From positions 9,012,001-9,076,000 of the forward strand of contig NZ_JACHNH010000001.1 in the NCBI RefSeq assembly GCF_014205335.1: a stretch of 64,000 bases of DNA, in the 5' to 3' direction. The stretch is from Amorphoplanes digitatis (lineage in GTDB: Bacteria > Actinomycetota > Actinomycetes > Mycobacteriales > Micromonosporaceae). This document shows positions 1-8,211 of the stretch, one piece after another (position 1 is the first letter of the stretch; every line of letters begins with the position of its first letter). The notes beneath the pieces were generated by a model, which saw only the letters and a program-made list of their open reading frames with translations, had not been told where the DNA came from and did not search any database. Made by a program: the position numbers and the translations under genes.

Positions 1-489
1 GGCGATTGTGCCCCGCACACCGATGGCGGTGGCATAGGTTCCGCTGAGCGCCCCGCGGCAGTGCGTTTCGGGCGAGCCGCCTGCCCTGGTGGTGGGCTCC
101 CACTCGAAAGACCATTCCGACCCCAGGTTCTCCTGGATCAGGGTCAGCAGGCTCTTTCCGCGTTCGGCGTTGTTCAAGGTGCCGGCGCAGACCTCCTGGA
201 GCAGCACGACGTTCGCGCCCCTGCTCCTGACGAGCTTGCCCAGCGCGTCGGCTTTGGCCTGGGGCTTGTTACGGTCCGGGCAGTACCCCGACTTGGCCGG
301 GGTACTACCGCCGCCTTCGCCGCACATGTTCCAGGTGATCGCCTTGATCGCGTCACTGGCAAAGGCGCGACCGTTCGGATCGCCCGGCGTCGTGGTCTCG
401 GCCAGGGCGGACGTAGGCAACGCGACCGACAGCAACACTGCCGCCAAGACGGCAGACAGCCGGCGCCTTACGTTTTTCCCCAACCTCAT
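1..489 (-). CDS. Secreted endonuclease/exonuclease/phosphatase-family protein (5' part, runs off the window)
   Basis: The frame opens at ATG 489 and stays open to the window edge, so only the first 163 residues are visible. The N-terminus has an Arg-rich start and a hydrophobic core ending in PTSALA, a Sec signal peptide, so the protein is exported. The segments IKAITWNMCG (about residue 50) and ANVVLLQEVC (about 90) match the first two conserved blocks of the Mg-dependent EEP fold, which carry the metal-binding Asn and Glu. EEP enzymes cleave phosphodiesters in nucleic acids, lipids or inositol phosphates; the substrate cannot be told from this fragment. The gene diverges from the secreted propeller gene at 672 across about 180 bp. 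Confidence 0.75.
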   Translation of the reverse strand, partial: MRLGKNVRRRLSAVLAAVLLSVALPTSALAETTTPGDPNGRAFASDAIKAITWNMCGEGGGSTPAKSGYCPDRNKPQAKADALGKLVRSRGANVVLLQEVCAGTLNNAERGKSLLTLIQENLGSEWSFEWEPTTRAGGSPETHCRGALSGTYATAIGVRGTIA

Positions 490-604
490 GCGACCACCCA
501 TCCAGAGTCATACACGGCGGCAGAAGGTAACAGGCGAGCCGGCCGGGGGTGGGCGTCGAGTCGTAGGCGTTGCGACGGGACGGGGGCGGAACGTCCGTTC
601 GGGT

Positions 605-624
605 GATCTTTTTGCGCGAAGATC
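605..624. promoter_or_regulatory. Inverted repeat in the divergent promoter region
   Basis: GATCTT, an 8-nt spacer and AAGATC form a perfect 6-bp inverted repeat in the 180-bp space between the divergent EEP gene and the gene at 672. It ends 47 nt before that ATG and could be an operator. No clear -35/-10 pair is visible and no function is proven. Confidence 0.3.
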
Positions 625-671
625 AAACTAGGCTGCCCGCGTCGGTGACGTCTGTCGATACGGGGAATCTC

Positions 672-2684
672 ATGCGTCCACTGCGCGTCGCGCTCGCGGC
701 TGCCACACTCGCTGGTTCGGTCCTGATAGGTGTGGCCGTGTCGGCCGGCACCGCCATGGCCGACACCTACGGGAGCCTGCCGATCACCTCCGTCGGTGAT
801 CTCGTTGTGGACCCGGTGCATCAGCGGGTCTTCATCAGCGACACGTTGGGCGGGAAGATCGTCGCCACCGACTACCGGGGCAAGGTCGTCGGCGAGCTGA
901 CCGGCCTGCCCCTCGTGGACGGCCTGGCGCTGTCCGCCGACTCGGGCCGGCTCTACGCCGCGGTGCCCCCGGCGAGTGCGCTCGTCGCCGTGGACACCGC
1001 GACGGTCACCGAGGCCGCCCGCTACCCCGTTGGCGAAACGGTGCACCCGAGCGAGGTGGCGGCCGTCGGCGATCGTCTCTGGTTCGGGTACGACCACGTC
1101 GCGACCTACATCGGCCGGGGCGACTTCGGTTCCGTCGACCTCGGCACCTCCGAGGTGCGGCTGCACGACTACACCGCCGACTCGTCCGAGGGCCTGTACA
1201 ACGACCCGCCCCGGATCCTGGCCAGCCCCGCGCGTCCCGGGCTGCTGGTGGCGGCCAACATGGGCGACACCGGGGCCGAGGTGGGCTTCTACGACATCTC
1301 CACCGGCGACGCGCGCCTGACCGGGAAGTACCTGCCGGGCCTCGGCACGATCACCGGGGTGATCGCTTTCACCGCGGACGGCGACAAGCTGATCAGGGCC
1401 GACTTCGGGAGCCGGCAGAGCATCGACGTCGACACGCGCGTCGGCACCGAGGTCTTCGCCGGGCACGGAAGCACCCGCGGGCTGGGCGTCGCGACCGACG
1501 GGCGGGTCGCGGTGGGTACCGACCAGGGCATCAAGGTGTACGCCCAGTCGACGACCGAGCCGACGCAGACGATCTCGCTGCCGGCCGTGGACGGTTACGC
1601 CACCCGGCCGGACGACCTTCGCGGGGGCAGGCTGGCGTGGGAGCCCGGCGGTGACCGCCTGTTCGCCATCGCGGAAGGGCGGGACGGGTTCTGGCTCCTG
1701 GTGCTCAACGACTCGTCGACGACTCTCCCGACGAAGACCCCGCCGCCGGTTCCGGCCGTCGCGCTGAAGCAGCCGTCGTTCTCCTCCGTACGCGCGGGCA
1801 CGCCGTTCACCATCACCGGTACGGCCACCGCCCTCCCGGAGGGCGCCGCGCTCACCGTGACGCGGGTCAACGACGAGGCCCCGGCGGGCAAGGTGATCGC
1901 GACCGTCACGCCGGACACCGCGGGTGCGTTCGGCTTCACCGACACCCTGACGGTGGAGGGGCAGGCCACCTACACCGCCCGGTACGCCGGTACGGGGGTC
2001 GGCGATGCGCTCACCTCGGCCGGCGTGAGCGTCTTCGCCGCCAAGGAGCCGGTGACGCTCACCCTGAGCGGGAACGGTTCGACTTACGCGTACGGGTCGA
2101 CGGTGACCTTCACCGCGCGGCTCGGCAAGTGGGGAACCAACCGGGACGTCGAGATCTGGGCCGACCCGGCCGGCGGCGACCAGCCGCGGCGGCTGCTCAA
2201 GAAGGGCGCCGTCGACAGCGCCGGCAAGCTCAGCGTGAGCCTGCGGCTGACCCGCAACACCGCGCTGACCGCCGACTACGCCGGCGACGCCGTCTACGGC
2301 GCGGTGGTGGCCTCGGCGACGGTCTCCACCCGGGTGGCGGTCAGCACCAAGGTCACCAAGCACTACAAGACCAAGAAGATCGGGTCGAAGACGTACCACG
2401 TCGTGCGGACCACGAAGGATCCGCACTTCATCACGACGATGACCGCGTACCCGGACCGCTTCTACCGCCTGACCATCGAGAAGTACTCCGGCGGCAAGTG
2501 GAAGACGTACAAGACCGGGTCGTTCGGTCTTGACTCGAAGGGCAAGTCGGAGACCTGGATCACGGGCTACTACAAGGCCGGCCTCAGGTTCCGGGTGCGC
2601 GCCGAGTACGGCGTCTCCACCTACAGCGACAAGGTCAACGCCAAGACGTACGGCGCGTGGAGCTACTACACGTACGCCAAGTGA
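672..2684 (+). CDS. Secreted YVTN-like beta-propeller protein with Ig-like domains
   Basis: The 670-residue product has a signal peptide (cleavage probably after AMA, residue 30). A YVTN/YncE-like propeller spans about residues 35-350. A Pro/Thr hinge (about 352-366) leads to two Ig-like stretches (about 367-565), followed by a Lys/Tyr-rich tail of about 100 residues. The ATG at 672 is chosen because CGGGGAATCT lies just upstream and the signal peptide starts there; an in-frame ATG at 570 would add a non-signal extension. No catalytic motif is seen. A role at the cell surface, in binding or adhesion, is inferred. It is the first of three consecutive secreted genes, which end at the hairpin at 6291. 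Confidence 0.75.
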   Translation: MRPLRVALAAATLAGSVLIGVAVSAGTAMADTYGSLPITSVGDLVVDPVHQRVFISDTLGGKIVATDYRGKVVGELTGLPLVDGLALSADSGRLYAAVPPASALVAVDTATVTEAARYPVGETVHPSEVAAVGDRLWFGYDHVATYIGRGDFGSVDLGTSEVRLHDYTADSSEGLYNDPPRILASPARPGLLVAANMGDTGAEVGFYDISTGDARLTGKYLPGLGTITGVIAFTADGDKLIRADFGSRQSIDVDTRVGTEVFAGHGSTRGLGVATDGRVAVGTDQGIKVYAQSTTEPTQTISLPAVDGYATRPDDLRGGRLAWEPGGDRLFAIAEGRDGFWLLVLNDSSTTLPTKTPPPVPAVALKQPSFSSVRAGTPFTITGTATALPEGAALTVTRVNDEAPAGKVIATVTPDTAGAFGFTDTLTVEGQATYTARYAGTGVGDALTSAGVSVFAAKEPVTLTLSGNGSTYAYGSTVTFTARLGKWGTNRDVEIWADPAGGDQPRRLLKKGAVDSAGKLSVSLRLTRNTALTADYAGDAVYGAVVASATVSTRVAVSTKVTKHYKTKKIGSKTYHVVRTTKDPHFITTMTAYPDRFYRLTIEKYSGGKWKTYKTGSFGLDSKGKSETWITGYYKAGLRFRVRAEYGVSTYSDKVNAKTYGAWSYYTYAK

Positions 2685-2726
2685 CGACGGCTCCATAAGG
2701 GACTGCGCGCGGCTCGGCGGATCACT

Positions 2727-2748
2727 AATATCTACGACAACTGATATT
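2727..2748. promoter_or_regulatory. AT-rich inverted repeat upstream of the Ig-repeat operon
   Basis: AATATC and GATATT form a perfect 6-bp inverted repeat separated by 10 nt, in a locally AT-rich patch 15 nt before the TTG start at 2763. It lies in the 78-bp gap after the propeller gene and may mark a separate promoter or operator for the two-gene unit 2763-6276. Confidence 0.3.
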
Positions 2749-2762
2749 CCATGGGGGAATCG

Positions 2763-5078
2763 TTGTATCAATCCTTTACCCGCCGGGCTCTCGCCGCGCT
2801 GACCGCCTCCGCGGTCTCGGTCGCGGGCCTGGCGATGCCGGCGTACGCCGCCGACGAACCGTCCCTGCTCGCCGGTCCGGAGCAGGAACTCACCGCCGCG
2901 GTCGGCGAGAGCTTCGCCGCCACCCTGTCGGTCACCAACGCCGGTGACACGGCGGTCGACGGCGTCGCCATCAACTTCGCGCGCGCCTTCGGGTTCGAGG
3001 CCACCGAGGAGTTCGCCAACTGCACCTACGACTCCGGTGTGCCGCGGGGCTGCGCCTTCGACCAGACGCTGGAGCCGGGCAAGACGTACCGCGTGGTCGT
3101 GCCCTTCCGGTCGGGCGCGGACACGTACGCGCCCGGCGGTGTGTTCGGCCAGTTCGAGTGGCAGACAAAGGCCGAGTACCGGCCGGCCGGCACCGCCGGC
3201 GGCGGCCCGGAGCTGCGGCTCCAGGAGGGCGACAAGCTCGGTGAAAGCCGGGCGAGCGCCTGGCAGAACGTCGAGGTCATGATCACCGGCGACAACGGCG
3301 CGGACCTGGTCGCCATCGGCGACGCGGTCGGCGGGAAGGTCGGCGAGGTTGTGGAGGCCGAGGTCGGCGTGCACAACAACGGCCCGGCGACGCTGGACTG
3401 GTCCATGTCCGGCGAGTCGCCCGGCTTCGTCGCCATCGTCATTCCGGCCGGGACCTCGGTGGTCAGCTCGCCCGGCTGCGAGAACTGGCCCGCGAAGTCG
3501 AACCGGTACCAGTGCCAGACCGCGACCCGATTCAAGGTGGGCGCGACCACGACCTGGAAGTTCTCCCTGCGGATCGACAGCGTCGTCGCCGACGGCGCCG
3601 GGTCGATCGAGGTGAACCCGGACTGCCAGTGCCAGCGCTTCAGCCGCGATCTGGACAAGTCGAACAACAAGGCGCCGCTGTCGGTGGCCGCGACCGCGGA
3701 CACGACCGCGCCGGTGATCGTGAGCACCGGCATCGCGACGGATGTGCCGAAGCGGGCGTTCTTCGAATTCCACCCGACCGTGACCGACGATGTAAAGGTC
3801 ACCCGGCTGGACGGGACCATTCGCACGCAGAGCGAGCCCAACTCCTGGGTCACCTGCAGACCGCACCCGTCGCCGCCGCTCTGGTACTGCAGGACGAACA
3901 CCACCACGCGCAGCTGGAACGAGTTCGACGCCGAGATCACCCTGCGCGCGTTCGACGCGGCCGGCAACGCCAGCGAGCCGGTGACCACGACGGTGCACGT
4001 GGACAACCTGCCGCCCAGGGTGGGCTTCTCCCCGGCGCTCCGGACGGTGGTCCGCCCCGGCCCGGTCGCGATCTCGCTGACCGGCGTGCCCGACGACGTG
4101 GTGCAGATCAAGGTGCGTGACGTCGTCGACGGCCCCGCGGTGGCCACGCTCACCGAGGCGCCCTGGTCCTGGACCTGGAACGCCGTGGAAGGTGCCGGGC
4201 CGTGCGTGCTGGCCACCGACCGGGCCGGCAACATGTGGTCCGGGTGCACCGACTACGCGGTCGACACCGCGGCGCCGGTCATCGACTGGGTGTCCTCCTC
4301 CAGCGACTACTCGTCGAACCGGCTGGACAACGGCGGCGGCTGGGTCGGCGCGCACAGCCGGGTGGGTGCCTACGTCACCGATCAGTCGCCGATCGCGCGT
4401 ACCGAATGGTGGGTCAACGGTGTCCTCGCCGCGACCTCGCCGGACTTCCAGTGGGACACCCGGGCGATCGCGGTACCCACCGCGAACCTGGAGCTCCGCG
4501 TCTGGGACGCCTTCGGCAATCTCGCGTCGAAGTCCCTCACGGTCAACATCGACAAGGCGGCGCCGGTGGCGACCGTGTCCCCGGCCGAGAAGTCGCTCGT
4601 CCGGGGCACCACGTTCGTCACCTCGATCAAGGCGACGGACCGCAACGGGGTCGCCTTCACCGGCATCGCCGGTGCTGACTACCTCTCCGGCTCGCGGACG
4701 AGCGTGCGGCTCAAGTCCGGAAAGGACGGCGCGCGGACGGTGACCTGGCAGGTCGTCGACCAGCTCGGCAACTCCGCGTACGTCAAGCGGACCGTGACCG
4801 TCGACAACACCGCGCCCGCCGTTTCGTTCAAGAGCGCGCCGAAGAACAAGGCGAAGCTCAAGAAGACGGTCTCGCTGACTGCCAAGTCGAGCGACCGCAA
4901 CGGCGTCGCCAAGGTGCAGCTGCTGGTCAACGGCAAGGTGGTCGCCACCGACACCAAGGCCGCCTACGCCTTCAAGCTGAACCCGAAGAAGTACGGCAAG
5001 AAATTCACCGTGCAGCTACGCGCCTACGACAAGGCCGGGAACGCCAAGTACTCGACCAAGCGAACCTACCGCCGCTGA
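2763..5078 (+). CDS. Secreted multi-domain Ig-like repeat protein
   Basis: The product has about 771 residues with a signal peptide ending MPAYA. A DUF11/CARDB-like region (about 30-310) contains NGADLVAIGDAVGG, and four or so Ig-like repeats follow, marked by the recurring DNTAP/DTTAPV type of boundary. The last about 90 residues (APKNKAK, VAKVQLLVNGKV, NPKKYGKKFTV, RAYDKAGN) are nearly identical to the C-terminus of the next gene. TTG 2763 is preferred over ATG 2751 because GGGGGAAT sits 3 nt before TTG, the arrangement used by neighbouring genes, and ATG 2751 would overlap that Shine-Dalgarno sequence. Only 10 nt separate it from the next start, so the two genes are co-transcribed. A surface or extracellular binding role is inferred. 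Confidence 0.75.
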   Translation: MYQSFTRRALAALTASAVSVAGLAMPAYAADEPSLLAGPEQELTAAVGESFAATLSVTNAGDTAVDGVAINFARAFGFEATEEFANCTYDSGVPRGCAFDQTLEPGKTYRVVVPFRSGADTYAPGGVFGQFEWQTKAEYRPAGTAGGGPELRLQEGDKLGESRASAWQNVEVMITGDNGADLVAIGDAVGGKVGEVVEAEVGVHNNGPATLDWSMSGESPGFVAIVIPAGTSVVSSPGCENWPAKSNRYQCQTATRFKVGATTTWKFSLRIDSVVADGAGSIEVNPDCQCQRFSRDLDKSNNKAPLSVAATADTTAPVIVSTGIATDVPKRAFFEFHPTVTDDVKVTRLDGTIRTQSEPNSWVTCRPHPSPPLWYCRTNTTTRSWNEFDAEITLRAFDAAGNASEPVTTTVHVDNLPPRVGFSPALRTVVRPGPVAISLTGVPDDVVQIKVRDVVDGPAVATLTEAPWSWTWNAVEGAGPCVLATDRAGNMWSGCTDYAVDTAAPVIDWVSSSSDYSSNRLDNGGGWVGAHSRVGAYVTDQSPIARTEWWVNGVLAATSPDFQWDTRAIAVPTANLELRVWDAFGNLASKSLTVNIDKAAPVATVSPAEKSLVRGTTFVTSIKATDRNGVAFTGIAGADYLSGSRTSVRLKSGKDGARTVTWQVVDQLGNSAYVKRTVTVDNTAPAVSFKSAPKNKAKLKKTVSLTAKSSDRNGVAKVQLLVNGKVVATDTKAAYAFKLNPKKYGKKFTVQLRAYDKAGNAKYSTKRTYRR

Positions 5079-5088
5079 GGGGAATGCT

Positions 5089-6276
5089 GTGTACCTCAAA
5101 CTCCGGCACACCGGAATGGTCACCGCGGCCGCACTCGCCGCCTCGCTGATCGCCACCCCACCCGCCTTCGCCGCCGGCTCGGTGCCGAAGGTCTTCGCGG
5201 AAACCGCGGAGTTCTGGGTCGGCGGCGTCACGCCGGTGACCTTCTATCCAGGGCAGGGCCAGGACATGTCCGCCGTCACCGGCCTGACGCTGTTCGCCGA
5301 CGGCACGGAGGTCGGCACCGACACCGCCGCGCCCTGGGGCATCGACTGGGACACCCGGGGCTTCAACGGCCTGGTGCGCCTGAGCACCCGGGCCACCACG
5401 GACACCGGCACGTCGACGACCGACGGCATGACGGTCGACGTCGACAACAACGCGCCGACCGGACTGACCGTGCGCTTCCCGCGCAGGGACGGCTACATCG
5501 GCCAGGGCGGCGAACTCGCCGTGGACGCGAACGACGACACCTTCGTCACCGGCTCCGAGTTGATCGTCGGCGGCGTGGTGGTCTCGTCCAAGGACCTCGC
5601 CGGCGGCGGCAACCTCGACCTGGGCTGGAACGTCAAGCTCCCGAACGGCAAGACCGACATGACGGTCCGCGTACGGGACAAGGTCGGCAACGTGACGGCG
5701 CTGACCAGGAGCGTCACCGTCGACAACGACCGGCCGGTGATCACCGGCAGCACCACCGCGGGCAGCGCGGTCCGAGGCAGCTTCAAGGTCACCCTGACCG
5801 GCTACAAGGACGCCAGCCCGTTCGTCACCTTCGAGGCCCTGCTGGACGACCCGGCGATGCAGCGCTCGTACGGCCAGGAGGGCTCCCCCCGCACGCTCAC
5901 CATCGACAGCCGGGACGTGCCGGACGGGAAGTACACGCTCGGCTGGCGCGCCATCGACGCGGCCGGCAACGAGGGGGTCCTGAGGCGCCCACTCATCGTG
6001 GACAACAGGGCACCCGCGGTATCGATCACCAAGGCGCCGAAGAACAAGGCGAAGGTCAAGAAGAAGTTCACGGTCACCGCCAAGGCGACCGACACGTACG
6101 GGATCGCCAAGGTGCAGCTGCTGGTCAACGGCAAGGTCGTCACGACCGACACCAAGGCCGGCTACTCGTTCACGGTGAACCCGAAGAAGTACGGCAAGAA
6201 GTTCACCGTGCGGGTCCGGGCCTACGACAAGGCCGGCAACGTCAGGTACAGCTCCACCCGTACGTACAAGCGCTAG
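5089..6276 (+). CDS. Secreted Ig-like repeat protein, paralogue of its upstream neighbour
   Basis: The 395-residue product has a signal peptide ending PPAFA, three Ig-like repeats in which VDNxxP-type boundaries recur, and a C-terminal cassette of about 95 residues. That cassette repeats the neighbour's tail almost residue for residue (APKNKAK, IAKVQLLVNGKV, NPKKYGKKFTV, RAYDKAGN). The GTG start at 5089 is preceded by GAGGGGAAT with good spacing. It lies 10 nt after the previous stop and ends 14 nt before a 16-bp hairpin. The basic tail could bind the negatively charged wall; this is inference. No enzyme motif is present. Confidence 0.75.
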   Translation: MYLKLRHTGMVTAAALAASLIATPPAFAAGSVPKVFAETAEFWVGGVTPVTFYPGQGQDMSAVTGLTLFADGTEVGTDTAAPWGIDWDTRGFNGLVRLSTRATTDTGTSTTDGMTVDVDNNAPTGLTVRFPRRDGYIGQGGELAVDANDDTFVTGSELIVGGVVVSSKDLAGGGNLDLGWNVKLPNGKTDMTVRVRDKVGNVTALTRSVTVDNDRPVITGSTTAGSAVRGSFKVTLTGYKDASPFVTFEALLDDPAMQRSYGQEGSPRTLTIDSRDVPDGKYTLGWRAIDAAGNEGVLRRPLIVDNRAPAVSITKAPKNKAKVKKKFTVTAKATDTYGIAKVQLLVNGKVVTTDTKAGYSFTVNPKKYGKKFTVRVRAYDKAGNVRYSSTRTYKR

Positions 6277-6290
6277 CTAGCACCGGCGAA

Positions 6291-6325
6291 AACGAAGGCC
6301 CAGGCATCGTGCCTGGGCCTTCGTT
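6291..6325. terminator. Perfect 16-bp hairpin between convergent genes
   Basis: AACGAAGGCCCAGGCA pairs without mismatch with 6310-6325 around a TCG loop. It sits between the convergent stops at 6276 and 6327 and can end transcription from both sides. Confidence 0.9.
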
Positions 6326-6326
6326 G

Positions 6327-6971
6327 TCAGTCCACGAACTCGAAGCACACTCCCTCCGGATACCTCCAGAGGCCTCCGGTCGCGTTCACCTCGGCCACGG
6401 TGTTCAGGGCCGCGTTCTTCTTGGTCAGGTCGGAGCCGGCCGAGTCCAGCAGTCCGACGACGGCCTTGCGCGATGCGATCAGGGCGCTCAGCGCATCTCG
6501 GACGTCCGCGTCGGTGGTCAGGCGGCGGGCACCGGTCACAGCCTGGATGTCCGCCTGGTACCCGGCGCGCAGCGCCTTCACCGCGGCGGCGATCTCCGCC
6601 TCGGAAGACCCCTTGTTGACCTTCAGCGGGCCGTTGGCCTCCTTGACCGCAGTCAGGCGGTCGTCGGACTTGAACGTCGCATCGCAGGCGGCGTTGGCGT
6701 CGCTCCTCGCGTCCGTCGCAGTCGGCTTGGGGGAGGACTTGCGCTTCGACGGTGACGCGGTCGCGGAGCGCTTCGGCGAGGTGGTGGCCGGCGCCGCGGC
6801 CGACTTCGACGCCGCGGGCGTACCCGTGGGTGCGGGCTGCGAAGGCGAGGCGGGCGCGGAGTCGCTCGGCGGGATGGCGGCCGGCGGCGCCGCGGCCGGA
6901 TCCGCGTCCTGGCCGCAGGCCGCGGTGAGCAGGCAGACGCCGAGCGCGAGGACGGCGAGGGTGTTTCTCAC
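6327..6971 (-). CDS. Small lipoprotein of unknown function
   Basis: The 214-residue product starts with a signal peptide and a lipobox (LLTAAC, Cys about residue 19), so it should be anchored to the outer face of the membrane. A Pro/Ala/Ser-rich low-complexity linker (about 25-80) precedes a helical domain of about 130 residues rich in Ala, Asp and Lys. I recognise no family. It is convergent with the Ig-repeat operon and diverges from the PQQ-type propeller gene at 7066 across 94 bp, which may hold both promoters. Confidence 0.7.
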   Translation of the reverse strand: MRNTLAVLALGVCLLTAACGQDADPAAAPPAAIPPSDSAPASPSQPAPTGTPAASKSAAAPATTSPKRSATASPSKRKSSPKPTATDARSDANAACDATFKSDDRLTAVKEANGPLKVNKGSSEAEIAAAVKALRAGYQADIQAVTGARRLTTDADVRDALSALIASRKAVVGLLDSAGSDLTKKNAALNTVAEVNATGGLWRYPEGVCFEFVD

Positions 6972-7065
6972 AGATGGTTCCCAAGATCTCTAAGGGGTGA
7001 AGTGCGACGGGATCTTAGTGGTGTCGCGGGTGGATCCGGCTCACCGCACAGCGATCATCGCTTCC

Positions 7066-8205
7066 ATGAAGAAGCACGTCAGGAGCGCGGGAGGGGTGAT
7101 CGGCCTCGCGCTGGCCGGCGTGCTGGCCGGGCTGCCGTCGCCGGCGCGGGCGGCGGCGCCGGGATGGACCCATGACGGCTTCGGCCCCGGGAACACGGGC
7201 TACAACGCGGCCGAGTCCGTCGTCAACGCCGGCACCGTCAAGAAGCTGAAGCTGAGGTGGCGCGCGACGCCGCGGCCGGGTACCGACGGCTGCCTTGAGC
7301 AGACCACGCCCGTGGTCGCGGACGGCCGCATGTTCATGGTCGACGGCGGCGGCGTCGGCGCCTACGACGTGCGGACCGGGCGGCGGTTGTGGAGCGACAC
7401 CGCGGTCATGCGGGAGATGGTTCACCGGACGATGACCGTCGCGGGCGGGCTCCTCATCACGACCGGCTACTCGTGCTACGGCGTCAGCGATCCCAGCGGA
7501 CACATCGTCGCGCTTGACGCGAAGACCGGCGCGGTGCGCTGGAAGCTCCTCGAGGGAAGTGCCACGGAGAGCGTTGTGGCCGACAGCGGCATGCTGGTCA
7601 GCTACTCGGTGTGTGAGGTCTGCTCCAGCCACCGGATCAGCGGATACCGGGCCGGCGACGGCACCGAGGTCTGGGGCCGGGAGGGCGTGCTCGCGAGCCC
7701 GGTCTCCGCCGGTGGGCGGCTGCTGGTCACCGGGACGGAGAAGGGATCGTTCGCGGTGGCCGCGACGACCGGCGAGGTGCTCTGGCGTTCCGGCATCCGA
7801 TGGTCGGTGCTGGCCTCGAATCCGGCCAGTGACCAGTTCTACGTCCGGGGACCGGACCGGCGACTCGCGGCCCTGAACGCGTCGAACGGCACGGTCCTGT
7901 GGTCGGTGCCGTCGGCCGAGGGGCAGGTGGCCGCCGACGGGCGCCGCGTGTACGTGTCCCGCGACGACGGCGTGACGGCCTACGACGCGGTGACCGGTCG
8001 CCGACTGTGGCACCGTGCGGGGGTACCCGTCAGCCGGCCGGTCAGGGCGGGCGGCCTGCTGTATGTGGCCGGCGGCATCCTGTCCGCGGCCGATGGATCT
8101 CTCGTGATGAGCGCGACCTACAGCTCCGCCGAGCACCATGCGGTGGTCGTCGGCGGACGCGTGTTCAGGGTCAAGGGGTACGAGGTGCAGGCGTACACCC
8201 CGTAG
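7066..8205 (+). CDS. Secreted PQQ-type beta-propeller protein (copy 1)
   Basis: The 379-residue product has a signal peptide (MKKH start, end SPARAAA). Repeated units of about 40 residues follow, each ending in phrases such as DVRTGRRLW, DAKTGAVRW and DAVTGRRLW, which mark PQQ_2/pyrrolo-quinoline-like propeller blades. The family ranges from dehydrogenases to scaffold proteins; no cofactor-binding Trp-docking set is evident, so an enzymatic role is not claimed. Four Cys residues in pairs (GCLEQ; CEVCSSH) could form disulphides. ATG 7066 is chosen because it begins the signal peptide. It is a paralogue of the gene at 20202, with which it shares the mature N-terminus. Confidence 0.75.
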   Translation: MKKHVRSAGGVIGLALAGVLAGLPSPARAAAPGWTHDGFGPGNTGYNAAESVVNAGTVKKLKLRWRATPRPGTDGCLEQTTPVVADGRMFMVDGGGVGAYDVRTGRRLWSDTAVMREMVHRTMTVAGGLLITTGYSCYGVSDPSGHIVALDAKTGAVRWKLLEGSATESVVADSGMLVSYSVCEVCSSHRISGYRAGDGTEVWGREGVLASPVSAGGRLLVTGTEKGSFAVAATTGEVLWRSGIRWSVLASNPASDQFYVRGPDRRLAALNASNGTVLWSVPSAEGQVAADGRRVYVSRDDGVTAYDAVTGRRLWHRAGVPVSRPVRAGGLLYVAGGILSAADGSLVMSATYSSAEHHAVVVGGRVFRVKGYEVQAYTP

Positions 8206-8211
8206 GGCAGA

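Noticed and set aside
486..4355. A long minus-strand open frame opposite the secreted genes
   Set aside because: It is antisense to three genes with signal peptides and recognisable domains; its His/Arg/Gly-rich product has no domain. Long antisense frames are expected at this GC content.
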